Source: a virus. From it: a stretch of 41,253 nt of DNA. The notes beneath the pieces are model-generated. The model was given only the letters and a program-made list of their open reading frames with translations, had not been told where the DNA came from and did not search any database. The position numbers and the translations under genes are program-made. Shown here piece by piece: positions 14,136 to 22,319 of the stretch. Within the stretch, counting starts at the first letter, position 1, and the number at the start of each line of letters is the position of its first letter. The stretch is taken from positions 1 through 41,253 of the IMG/VR virus record IMGVR_UViG_3300033148_005520. The stretch is one strand, 5' to 3'.

Positions 14136-15551
14136 ATGCTTCCTATAATCGAGAACCGCACGAACCGCCTAATCTATGTGGCCGAGAAGCGTGATGGTAG
14201 CGGCGTGGTGTCAACAGGCACGGATGTTCACCTCAAGATACATAATATCACTGACAACAAGTGGTGGACTGGAGCAGCTTGGGATACGGAGACGGAGCTT
14301 GACGGAACGCACCTTTCCAACGGTGTGTGGTACTACAACTGGGCTACCCCCGATGGTGACGCAGGCGACCGTGTGGAATGGTTCTTCTATAATGAGACGG
14401 ATGAGACAGTAGTGCTCTACGAAGAGGCGGAGGTAATTGATAAAGGTGGCTTGGCGATTGAAGCTACCGTCCAGGAAGGTATGGAGGACATTCTGCACTG
14501 TAATTGGCCAATCGTCTATGTACAGACTGGCGCGACAGGAGCCGCTGACGGCACAAGCTGGACGGATGCCTACACAACCATTCAAGCGGCCATAGACGCG
14601 GCTGATAATTCGGGAACCATCATCGTTGTCGGTGCTGGGTTCTACTCTGAGGCCATTACCATAGACAAAGACAAAATATCGCTGCGGGCATTTGACTGGA
14701 ACGTACCTGTAGGCCATTCCAACAATAGTATAGCGATTTTGGGAGCAGCGGATACACCTACGGTCACTATTGCAGGCGACTATGATACTATGATAGGCAT
14801 CGTTGCCACCGACCACGCGACGGGTACTGAGAATGGAATTGATATAAGTAATGCACTTTCCCCCAGCATCGTCAGGTGCACAATTCGGGCCTTAAACGGG
14901 CAGTTGGCAACTGGAATTAAAACCACAGGAACTAATAGCTGGGGCCTCATTTCGCAAGTTCACATTGATGGCGCGGAGCAGTATGGTATAGACTTTAGCG
15001 GGACTGACAGTCACTTACACGTTTGGGACTGCTCGGTCGAAATGGAGGATGGAGCCAGCGCCGCTATTGCCGTTTCGGGCACGGGTACTGACATTGGCAT
15101 TAAGAATACCACATTGCAGACCACAGGAACAGTTGCGGCAGGTTTCGAATTCGGGAATAATAGCAGTAGATGCCGAGCAACGCGGTGCGCCGTGCGAGGG
15201 TTTACGGCAATCTATGATGACAACGGCACCAATAATAGCTTTATTGACTGCTACGATATGGTAGCGCCAGCGGACGGGGCGGACTACACGGCGGCGCGAG
15301 CGGCGTATTTGGACAACATAGATGCTATTCCTGGTCTGGTCTGGGACCACGATTTGGTCGACAAAGAGGTCACTGGCGACAGCGGCAGTGATGCGGGCGA
15401 AATGCTTGTGGCAAGTCGGGCAGGCATAATTGGCAGAATGTCAATCGTCGGTACTACTGTTACCTTCTATGAATTGGATGGTACTACCGTAATCTTCACA
15501 GCAACCCTGGACAGCGCAACCGTTCCAACAAGCAGGACGAAACCAGCATAA
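14136..15551 (+). CDS. Tailspike-like protein with parallel beta-helix domain
   Basis: The N-terminal ~115 residues form a beta adaptor module (HLKIHNITDNKWWTGAAWD, RVEWFFYN). Residues ~125-380 are a pectate-lyase-like right-handed beta-helix: entry motif GTSWTDAYTTIQAAIDAADN, then repeated turns with GID/GIK and NN-containing strands. The C-terminal ~70 residues are a small beta domain. Likely a trimeric receptor-binding or polysaccharide-degrading spike. No catalytic residues can be fixed from sequence alone. Confidence 0.8.
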   Translation: MLPIIENRTNRLIYVAEKRDGSGVVSTGTDVHLKIHNITDNKWWTGAAWDTETELDGTHLSNGVWYYNWATPDGDAGDRVEWFFYNETDETVVLYEEAEVIDKGGLAIEATVQEGMEDILHCNWPIVYVQTGATGAADGTSWTDAYTTIQAAIDAADNSGTIIVVGAGFYSEAITIDKDKISLRAFDWNVPVGHSNNSIAILGAADTPTVTIAGDYDTMIGIVATDHATGTENGIDISNALSPSIVRCTIRALNGQLATGIKTTGTNSWGLISQVHIDGAEQYGIDFSGTDSHLHVWDCSVEMEDGASAAIAVSGTGTDIGIKNTTLQTTGTVAAGFEFGNNSSRCRATRCAVRGFTAIYDDNGTNNSFIDCYDMVAPADGADYTAARAAYLDNIDAIPGLVWDHDLVDKEVTGDSGSDAGEMLVASRAGIIGRMSIVGTTVTFYELDGTTVIFTATLDSATVPTSRTKPA

Positions 15552-15757
15552 TGGCAATAACTGGCTCAGGCACAATCATAACGCGCGGTATGGGTGCAAA
15601 TATAACCCATTATCCAGTCTTGGGCTATTACCCTGAGTCGCGTCTGGGGCAACCGATGATGGCACGGGCGCAGCAGGTTCCGTATATGCGACCGCCAGGA
15701 ATTGGCGGCATAGCAGTCTTGTCGGTGCTGCTCAACTTATTCAGGGGTTGGTGGTAA
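15551..15757 (+). CDS. Small hypothetical virion-associated protein, 68 aa
   Basis: Its ATG overlaps the TAA of the tailspike gene (TAATG) without an SD. Starts MAITGSGTIITRGMGANITH, is Gly/Pro-rich, and ends with a hydrophobic stretch IGGIAVLSVLLNLFRGWW that could enter a membrane or pack in a trimer. Unknown function. Confidence 0.55.
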   Translation: MAITGSGTIITRGMGANITHYPVLGYYPESRLGQPMMARAQQVPYMRPPGIGGIAVLSVLLNLFRGWW

Positions 15758-16089
15758 TGGCTGACTATACAGTATCTGGCGCGGGAACTGCCGCAGTAAA
15801 CCAGAACTACACTGCTAACGGCACATATAGTGGCAAGACTGCCTACGAGTCGGCGGATACTAATTACTGGATATGGTGGCTCAACCCCTTTTGGTGCATT
15901 TCGGTCAACAAAGGTGATGGCTCTGGTGGTTGGTACTACACTGATGATGGGGGCGCTAATCCCGACGACGGAGAATGGTCAACTGCTGACGCGGGCGAAG
16001 ACCCTCCGCCGACAGTAATGGCGGCGGGCGGCAATGGCGGGCAACCGATACAATTGCGTAGACGTTACTATGGACAAAGGAGTTGGTAA
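15757..16089 (+). CDS. Beta-rich surface domain protein, 110 aa
   Basis: I take the TAATG-overlapping ATG (MADYTVSGAGTAAVNQNYTA) as start; an in-frame upstream codon has no better signal. The protein has a Trp/Tyr-rich single-domain pattern (TAYESADTNYWIWWLNP, GGWYYTDDGGANPDDGEW) seen in small phage surface domains. Ends with a basic RRRYYGQRSW tail. Likely part of the receptor-binding apparatus. Confidence 0.55.
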   Translation: MADYTVSGAGTAAVNQNYTANGTYSGKTAYESADTNYWIWWLNPFWCISVNKGDGSGGWYYTDDGGANPDDGEWSTADAGEDPPPTVMAAGGNGGQPIQLRRRYYGQRSW

Positions 16090-16091
16090 CA

Positions 16092-16817
16092 ATGGCCGCA
16101 GGAGATAGCGCACTTCCGTATCCAATTCACGGAGGCGCATACAGGATTTACTTCCCTATCCTTGACAATGACGGGGACTTGGTGGCTGATGCCGCTGGGC
16201 TTGACACCGAGCTTTCCAAGGACGGTGGCACCTTTGCGGATGCCATCAATGAGGCAACGCAAATTGCCGCGAGTTCAGGAATGTACTATCTTGATATTGA
16301 TTATACCGAGACCCAGTGTTCCTGTCTGGCGGGCAAGGTGCATTCCACGACCGCCGACTCAAAGGACACCCCCTTTGTGCTTTACCCGCGACAGTTACCC
16401 GTGCTCATTTCGGGGACTGCGGCGGCGGGCGCGAACGGGTCAATAACACTGGCGGCGGCGAGTTCGGCCATAGACGACTTCTATAATGGCTGCATTGTGC
16501 TACTGCAAACGAACACGGGCGCAGGCCAGGCTCGGATTGTCACGGATTACAACGGCACCACCAAGGTCGCCACTGTAAGCCCCAACTGGGGCACCAATCC
16601 AGATGACACAAGCACCTATGCGGTGCTGCTCACTGATTTGGCAGTTAACCGCATACTGCACGCCGACGCCATCGGAGCCGCGCAGATGGGGACGGACGCC
16701 ATTGGTGCGCTTGAACTGGGGACTGATGCCGTCACTGAAATCACTGACGCGGTGGCCGTTGTAGCCAATGCCCGCCGCGCAAAGATACAATCGGCACAAA
16801 AATCAGTGTATCCATAA
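16092..16817 (+). CDS. Virion structural protein, 241 aa
   Basis: SD AAAGGAG lies 9 bases before the chosen ATG (MAAGDSALPYPIHGGAYRIY). The N-terminal domain (LDTELSKDGGTFADAINEAT, GMYYLDIDYTETQ) resembles the N-terminal domain of the pentapeptide-repeat protein at 10.3-11.7 kb. The C-terminus has a short ADAIGAAQMGTDAIGALELG stretch of the same repeat type. Probably a fibre or decoration protein sharing an attachment domain with it. Confidence 0.65.
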   Translation: MAAGDSALPYPIHGGAYRIYFPILDNDGDLVADAAGLDTELSKDGGTFADAINEATQIAASSGMYYLDIDYTETQCSCLAGKVHSTTADSKDTPFVLYPRQLPVLISGTAAAGANGSITLAAASSAIDDFYNGCIVLLQTNTGAGQARIVTDYNGTTKVATVSPNWGTNPDDTSTYAVLLTDLAVNRILHADAIGAAQMGTDAIGALELGTDAVTEITDAVAVVANARRAKIQSAQKSVYP

Positions 16818-16829
16818 GGAGGCCGCGAT

Positions 16830-17051
16830 ATGAATGGCTACTTGAAACTATGGCCTGTGTTGATGCTTATAATCTTAATGGTCGGCGGCTGGATGACGGT
16901 GCGCTATCAGGCAGAGGCGGCATTATCGCGAGAAGAAGCCCTAAGGACATTTGTCACCATTGAGCAATACAACAGACAACAGGATAGTCTGGAGCACCGA
17001 CTAATACGCATTGAGGAAAAAATAGACCGCTTAATTTTGGAGGCACAATGA
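16830..17051 (+). CDS. Single-span membrane protein with coiled coil, 73 aa
   Basis: One transmembrane helix (LWPVLMLIILMVGGWMTV, residues ~7-24) followed by a long charged helix (LRTFVTIEQYNRQQDSLEHR). Very good SD AAGGAGG. The topology resembles short spanin-like or holin-accessory proteins, but nothing confirms it. Its stop overlaps the next ATG (ATGA). Confidence 0.6.
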   Translation: MNGYLKLWPVLMLIILMVGGWMTVRYQAEAALSREEALRTFVTIEQYNRQQDSLEHRLIRIEEKIDRLILEAQ

Positions 17052-17650
17052 ACTTTGGGGAGATGAAGAGTAGCGTCCAAGTAACCTTAGCGCGCCACGG
17101 GATTTGGCCCTCGGAGACGCAGTTGGGCATCTGGGTCAGAGACGCGCACACAGCCATTGACAGTATTCTGGGCTGGACGCGCACCGTGGACGAAACCGAC
17201 TCGGAAGTTGGCACAGAGAGCTATGCCGTCCCCAGTGGAATGCACAAGATTGTTGAAGTAACCTACGACGACAAGGTGCTTGAGGAGATTGGCCTGCGGG
17301 ACTATCTACGGCTGGTGAAATCGGTGACGGGCAACGGCACGCCCGACTACTGGTGCCTCTGGGGGGCGCAAATCTATTTGCACAAGCCACCCGACGCGGT
17401 CAAAACTATTGGTGTATGGACAATCATTAAGCCAACCGCCCTCTCTGACGCAGCGGATGAGCCGACATTCCCACAGGAAATGCACAGGGCGGTCATAGAC
17501 TATGCACTAATGATGGCTTATGCCGACAATGGACTTGTGCAGGAGTCTCTGGGGTACAGGATGCTCTGGGAAAAGGCAGTCCAGAGGACGGCCTCATTAT
17601 CAGGCGCAGAATTGCAGGGGCCTGCACGGGTGGAGGCCAAGGGAGCTTAA
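17048..17650 (+). CDS. Head-tail adaptor protein, first copy
   Basis: 200-residue, mostly helical protein just before a second similar-sized protein and the nozzle gene, as in podoviral tail modules (T7 gp11 or P22 gp4 role). The N-terminus (GEMKSSVQVTLARHGIWPSE) and the pattern of helix, beta insertion (YAVPSGMHKIVEVTYDD), then C-terminal helices (EMHRAVIDYALMMAYADNG) fit adaptor proteins that form a ring under the portal. Assignment by pattern and context. Confidence 0.7.
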   Translation: MNFGEMKSSVQVTLARHGIWPSETQLGIWVRDAHTAIDSILGWTRTVDETDSEVGTESYAVPSGMHKIVEVTYDDKVLEEIGLRDYLRLVKSVTGNGTPDYWCLWGAQIYLHKPPDAVKTIGVWTIIKPTALSDAADEPTFPQEMHRAVIDYALMMAYADNGLVQESLGYRMLWEKAVQRTASLSGAELQGPARVEAKGA

Positions 17651-17652
17651 TT

Positions 17653-18294
17653 ATGGCAGATGGCGATATTAGCGATGCGATGGTTGCCGAAATACGCAGC
17701 AGAATAGGTGAGGCGGCAACAAGTGGCCTTACCAATCCTGAGATATTCTACGCACTCAATAACGGCCAGTTTGATTTGGCGGAGCGGCTCTGCGACTCTG
17801 CGCTGCCTGAGCTTATGAAAACGGCGGCTGGCAGCCTCAGCAGTTCAAAGGTGGCCCTGCCAACGGACTGCCTGCGGCCCCGCGCCCTGACGCTGGCGAC
17901 CGTTTGGGCCAAATACATACCTCTCGCAGAATTGTATACGCTGGAGTCTACTGGTGTAACGCCCGCCTCGGCTGACGAACCCTACTGGAGCATTTGGTAT
18001 GACACTGACGCGCCCTACATTTTGGGCCAAGGCTGCGCCGCCGATGCCGCCTATCTGCTTTACTACATTGCAACACCGACGACAATGACCACCGATGTAG
18101 ACCCGCTCTTCTGGGCACCGCGCCGCGAAATGGTAAAGGACTTTGCCCTTTCTGAACTGCTGCGGCTGCGCCAGCGGCACGGGGAGGCAGAGATAATTAG
18201 AGTGCGCTATGAGGCGAAAGTGGCCGCCATTAACAGCCGCTATACTGATGGGGCCGCCTATGACGGATTGCCAGGCGATGTGAAGTATGGGTAA
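17653..18294 (+). CDS. Head-tail adaptor-like protein, second copy
   Basis: 213 residues with the same order of parts as its neighbour: helical start (VAEIRSRIGEAATSGLTNPE), central beta part (SSSKVALPTDCLRPRALTLA), C-terminal helices (RREMVKDFALSELLRLRQRH). The two may be diverged paralogues or a T7 gp11-like adaptor plus a connector. The stop codon overlaps the nozzle ATG (TAATG). Confidence 0.65.
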   Translation: MADGDISDAMVAEIRSRIGEAATSGLTNPEIFYALNNGQFDLAERLCDSALPELMKTAAGSLSSSKVALPTDCLRPRALTLATVWAKYIPLAELYTLESTGVTPASADEPYWSIWYDTDAPYILGQGCAADAAYLLYYIATPTTMTTDVDPLFWAPRREMVKDFALSELLRLRQRHGEAEIIRVRYEAKVAAINSRYTDGAAYDGLPGDVKYG

Positions 18295-20858
18295 TGAGAA
18301 CATTCTTTCTGATAACTGCTCTTCTGATATTGACGGGGTGCGAAATGCCTGACGGAGAAGCGCCACAAATTGAAGAAGTCATCTTCCAAGGATTTAATGG
18401 CTGGTCTCCCGCTAATGTGCCGCCAACCGACCTATATCCGCGCCTCCTTAAAGAAGGAGAGCTAATTGATGCGAGGGGCGTTGTTGTTGACCCTGACGGG
18501 GTTATCCGCTGGCGGCGAGACCAGTACACGGTGCCCGCCGTAGGAAAGACGCTGCTGGATGTCTGGGAGTATAAGGCGTCCCCTTCGGGCGTTGACAAGA
18601 ACCAGATGCTGGCCTTCTGCACCGATGGGCATTTGTACAAGCTGGAAACGGACTGGCCCAGTGCCTCCGCGACACAATTTGCCTATGGCTATGAGCTTTT
18701 TAACGGGACAAGCTGGAGTGATATTACCAGTGGGCTTGCGACTTCGGGGCGGCGGGGTTTCTGTGCGGCGCGGGATGTTGTGCTGGTGGGGCATCGTAGC
18801 GAGGCGACGAAGCGGTGGAACGGGACTGCGTTGACGGATGCAGGGATTTTGCCGCCTTCTTCGGCTCCATATCTGAACGAGGTAGATATTGATTTTACTA
18901 ATCCTGCTTGGACAGAGAGCGATGGTGACGGTGTTCTGACTGTGGCCGCCGCTAAGGTCACCGCAACAAACATAAATCCTGCTTCAGACAGCTATGTCCA
19001 GTATGACTACACGGCTGACCATTTCGGCGATTTCGTACATACATTTACTTTCTACTTCGACAATGCTACCAACGATGGTGGGGAGTTTTATGTCTGGGCA
19101 TTAGCGGAGGAAAGCGGCAGTGCCTCAAACTGGTCTACCTACTTGGCTCTCAAAGCTGCGCGTTCAGGCTCCACCTACACACTGACGCTTGAGGGCACAG
19201 GTGTGAGCAGCGACGACCTGGACATAGAGATTGAGACTAACACGCCCTACTATATGACCATTAGCCGCTATGGAAACGCCATCACAGTATCACCCTACCA
19301 GGTTTACATAGGGACACCGCCAGACTCAATAGAGGCTGCTTGCACAGCAGAGGCGCTTCGTTATATGTATGTGATGTCTGGCAGTGATGATGCAGGCGCA
19401 GTAACAGCCTGTGGCTATGTAGAGGACTTAAACCTTGGCGAATACACTGCACCCACAGGTTCGTTGCCCGCGGGCACGTACTCTTACTGTTATACCTATG
19501 GCAATTCGGAATGGGAGAGTATGCCGTCGCCAATCCTGGATGTAACCATTAGTGCAGATGACAAGAAGATATTATTGAAGCGTATTGCCGTGGGGCCAAC
19601 TGGGACAACTTGGCGCAGAATATATCGGGCTTACACCTCAGATATAACCGACGGTGCCAGGGGTAGCGTTTTCGGCCTACTTGAGGAAATAACTGACAAT
19701 ACTACTACGACATATAGCGACAATACACAACAGGCCTATGTGGGCCTCCCAATGGCCTATGACCACGCCATTCCTCCGCGCGGCGACCTGCTGGTTTATC
19801 ACAACAACCGCGTATTTATGGCGAATTGCTCCTGCACCTCACGGAGTTATGACGATTACGAAACAACTGGCCTGGACAATGTGCTTTTCTGGTCTGAACT
19901 GGACGAGCCGTACTATTGGCCTTCCGTCAACTACCTCCGCGTTGGCGACAACACGCCAATCAAGGCACTGGTAAGCTGGCGCGACTGGCTATTCATCTTC
20001 AAGGAAAGCTCAGTCTGGGTATTGCGCGGCTATGATGCTGCCGACTTTCAGCTTGCTCAGTTGACCAATGAGTATGGGTGTGTCCACCAAAACGCCGCCG
20101 CTTCGGGGCCGCCTGGTGTGCTGTGGCGCGACAAGGGCGGCTTGTGCTTCTTCAACGGCGTCGGGATACAAGTCATTCTGGACTATGCTATCAGTTCAAC
20201 TTTTGGGCCGCCCGCGACAACGATAACGCAGCCAACAATCGCCTACCATCGCAGCAAGTTCTATATCTTGGAGGGAAACTATCTGCTGACCTATGACCCT
20301 GAGCCACAGCGGTGGGGATATCGTGACTTTGACGAGACAACCGTGGGCATTCGCGCTTTCAACTTTGGCCGCTACCAGTCGCACCTTCTGAGCTACTGGG
20401 TGTGGAAAACTGGCTCCAGTTATCTCGGAGTGCTGGACACGGGCAAGGAGTTCGGGCACTATGCTGACCAAGGCACTACCACATCGGTCAATGAGTTCGC
20501 GCCCGTGCAGATAACCCTGCCGCCACTGCTGGCGCGGCCAGGCGAAGAGATTGTGCCCGTAGAGGTCTGGATTGACGGGACTTGGACTGCCCACGCGACC
20601 ACAACACGGCGGCCTTATATTTACCTTAACGATGATGCCGATTACTCCGCCACAGCAGGTCAGAACGCTTGGGCGGCGGCAACATTCGCGCCTAAAGACG
20701 GCAATGTAATTGGAGTGCCACAAGGATATACTTACGACAGCACAGGGAAGACCAATGCGTTCAAAACTTTGTACATACAGATTAAGGCGACCGAGGCTGA
20801 AGACTTCGTGCTGACAGCGGTAGGCCTGCGGTTCAAGAGAAGGAGCGCACGAGGCTAA
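18294..20858 (+). CDS. Tail nozzle-like protein with an N-terminal lipobox-like sequence
   Basis: 854 residues, beta-rich throughout (RGFCAARDVVLVGHRSEATK, FWSELDEPYYWPSVNYLRVG, VLWRDKGGLCFFNGVGIQVI), resembling the beta-propeller nozzle of podoviral tails (P22 gp10 or T7 gp12 role). It should close the tail below the adaptors. The reading frame begins MRTFFLITALLILTGC, a textbook lipoprotein signal with LTGC lipobox, which is odd for a virion protein. An in-frame ATG at codon 18 (MPDGEAPQIEEVIFQGF) with GGGGTG upstream is the alternative start. The long form overlaps the upstream stop as TAATG. Confidence 0.75.
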   Translation: MRTFFLITALLILTGCEMPDGEAPQIEEVIFQGFNGWSPANVPPTDLYPRLLKEGELIDARGVVVDPDGVIRWRRDQYTVPAVGKTLLDVWEYKASPSGVDKNQMLAFCTDGHLYKLETDWPSASATQFAYGYELFNGTSWSDITSGLATSGRRGFCAARDVVLVGHRSEATKRWNGTALTDAGILPPSSAPYLNEVDIDFTNPAWTESDGDGVLTVAAAKVTATNINPASDSYVQYDYTADHFGDFVHTFTFYFDNATNDGGEFYVWALAEESGSASNWSTYLALKAARSGSTYTLTLEGTGVSSDDLDIEIETNTPYYMTISRYGNAITVSPYQVYIGTPPDSIEAACTAEALRYMYVMSGSDDAGAVTACGYVEDLNLGEYTAPTGSLPAGTYSYCYTYGNSEWESMPSPILDVTISADDKKILLKRIAVGPTGTTWRRIYRAYTSDITDGARGSVFGLLEEITDNTTTTYSDNTQQAYVGLPMAYDHAIPPRGDLLVYHNNRVFMANCSCTSRSYDDYETTGLDNVLFWSELDEPYYWPSVNYLRVGDNTPIKALVSWRDWLFIFKESSVWVLRGYDAADFQLAQLTNEYGCVHQNAAASGPPGVLWRDKGGLCFFNGVGIQVILDYAISSTFGPPATTITQPTIAYHRSKFYILEGNYLLTYDPEPQRWGYRDFDETTVGIRAFNFGRYQSHLLSYWVWKTGSSYLGVLDTGKEFGHYADQGTTTSVNEFAPVQITLPPLLARPGEEIVPVEVWIDGTWTAHATTTRRPYIYLNDDADYSATAGQNAWAAATFAPKDGNVIGVPQGYTYDSTGKTNAFKTLYIQIKATEAEDFVLTAVGLRFKRRSARG

Positions 20859-21328
20859 TGGCAAAACCACGACCGCCAGACGCGCTTTTCCCTGACAATC
20901 CGCAGCTTACGCGGGTAATTCAGGACATCTATGACCTGCTGACCGACGACACGAATACGGATACGGTCTATGATGATACTGATGTGGTGGCGGCTATTGC
21001 AACTAAATTGCAGACGGCAGCCTACACCGAAAAGTGGGAGGAATGCGGTCACGCTGTTGATGGCGTCTGGACTGATATTGACCTTTCGGGCTACGGAGTT
21101 CTCGCGGGCGATATCTGTGAGTTTGTGATTGACTCAGGTGGGGGAGCGAACAATGGCGGAGTGCGGACGGATGGTTCGTCATTGGAGCGGCGTCTCAATT
21201 TAGGGCAGGAGCAAACTGTAGTAATGCACGCTGTCGCGGGCACGGGTGGCATAGTAGAGGCGTACTTTAATGACGCCAGCGAGTTTGATTTCTACTTGGC
21301 AGGCTACTGGCGGTTCAGCACATCATAG
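20858..21328 (+). CDS. Hypothetical virion protein, 156 aa
   Basis: TAATG overlap with the nozzle gene. The N-terminal helix (NPQLTRVIQDIYDLLTDDTN) is followed by a beta domain (DGVWTDIDLSGYGVLAGDIC, FDFYLAGYWRFS) that looks like a small jelly-roll or tip domain. Position between nozzle and ejection proteins suggests a tail-tip component. No family recognised. Confidence 0.6.
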   Translation: MAKPRPPDALFPDNPQLTRVIQDIYDLLTDDTNTDTVYDDTDVVAAIATKLQTAAYTEKWEECGHAVDGVWTDIDLSGYGVLAGDICEFVIDSGGGANNGGVRTDGSSLERRLNLGQEQTVVMHAVAGTGGIVEAYFNDASEFDFYLAGYWRFSTS

Positions 21329-21341
21329 AAAGGTGATTTAG

Positions 21342-21455
21342 ATGGCACGGGCACGCAATAAGAGGAACGGGACGGGGCCTCCGCCAGGCGGACGGCGCAG
21401 AAATAGGCCAAAGAGTGGGCGGTGCCGCCGCAATCCGAAAAAGAAGGCAAGATGA
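21342..21455 (+). CDS. Protamine-like basic mini-protein, 37 aa
   Basis: MARARNKRNGTGPPPGGRRR continues almost entirely with Arg, Lys, Pro and Gly: extreme positive charge, no hydrophobic core. AAAGGTGA lies 5 bases before ATG, and the frame sits exactly between two virion genes. Plausibly binds the packaged genome or an ejection protein; it has the make-up of viral core peptides but no shared sequence I can name. Confidence 0.65.
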   Translation: MARARNKRNGTGPPPGGRRRNRPKSGRCRRNPKKKAR

Positions 21456-21483
21456 AATGGCGCGGAAGAAGGAGCTGAGCTAA

Positions 21484-22308
21484 ATGTCGCTTTTTGGTAT
21501 CCCACTAACACTGGGCAACATAGTCAAGGGGTTGCCGCTCATTGGCGGCCTGTTTGGAGGTGGCGGGGGTAGCAGCGGTGGCGGGCTAAGCCGCGAGCAA
21601 CAAGAAGCCCTCGCACAAGGGTCGGCCCTTGGAATGGGCGTCCTGAACGCACCACTGGGCAGCCAATATATGTCGCCGTCATATCAGCAGGCCTTGTACG
21701 GTCTCGCGGGGCAAATGGCAAATCAGCGTGGCGGGATGGCGACTATGCCTGGCGTTCCCGATAATCGCCCGCGCCTGCGCTGGACTAAGGTCAATGGCAA
21801 ATGGCAAAAAGTCGCCACGGGCACGGCACAACCAACCACGATGACGGCCTATACATCTGCGCTGCAAGGGATGCTGACGGGGCAGTCGCCATTCTATCAG
21901 TCCCAGCTTGCACAGGGCGTCGGGGGCATCAATACTCAGGCGGTATTGGGCCAGCAGCAGTTAATGGGGCAACTGGGGCGGCGCGGCCTGCTGCAATCGG
22001 GCGTGATGACACAGGGCCTCGGCGGGATTGAGAGCGGGCGGCTTCAGGCCTTGAGCGGACTTATAGGTAATCTTGAGCAACAGAGAATGCAGGCGCAACA
22101 GTTTGGGATGGGCCAAGTCGCCGCACAGCAGGAACTAATAATGATGGCGCGGCGGGCGGGTATCAGCGAAGAGCAAATCGCCCAAGCCCAGCGTAATCAG
22201 GATTGGCAACGGTTAGCTGGCGCGATAGCAGCCGTCTCTGGGACTTGGGGCGGCGGGGACAATGGAATAGACTTCTCCTATCAATCCACATCGTCTCCAT
22301 TGGGTTAG
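21484..22308 (+). CDS. Ejection (internal virion) protein, Gly/Gln-rich, 274 aa
   Basis: First of three genes after the tail module. The N-terminus is hydrophobic and Gly-rich (FGIPLTLGNIVKGLPLIGG, residues ~4-22), then Gln/Met/Gly-rich helices (GQVAAQQELIMMARRAGIS). Small size, membrane-seeking start and gene order match the T7 gp14-like component of the ejectosome, which forms the outermost pore. By context; no sequence identity claimed. Confidence 0.65.
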   Translation: MSLFGIPLTLGNIVKGLPLIGGLFGGGGGSSGGGLSREQQEALAQGSALGMGVLNAPLGSQYMSPSYQQALYGLAGQMANQRGGMATMPGVPDNRPRLRWTKVNGKWQKVATGTAQPTTMTAYTSALQGMLTGQSPFYQSQLAQGVGGINTQAVLGQQQLMGQLGRRGLLQSGVMTQGLGGIESGRLQALSGLIGNLEQQRMQAQQFGMGQVAAQQELIMMARRAGISEEQIAQAQRNQDWQRLAGAIAAVSGTWGGGDNGIDFSYQSTSSPLG

Positions 22309-22319
22309 GATGATAAACT

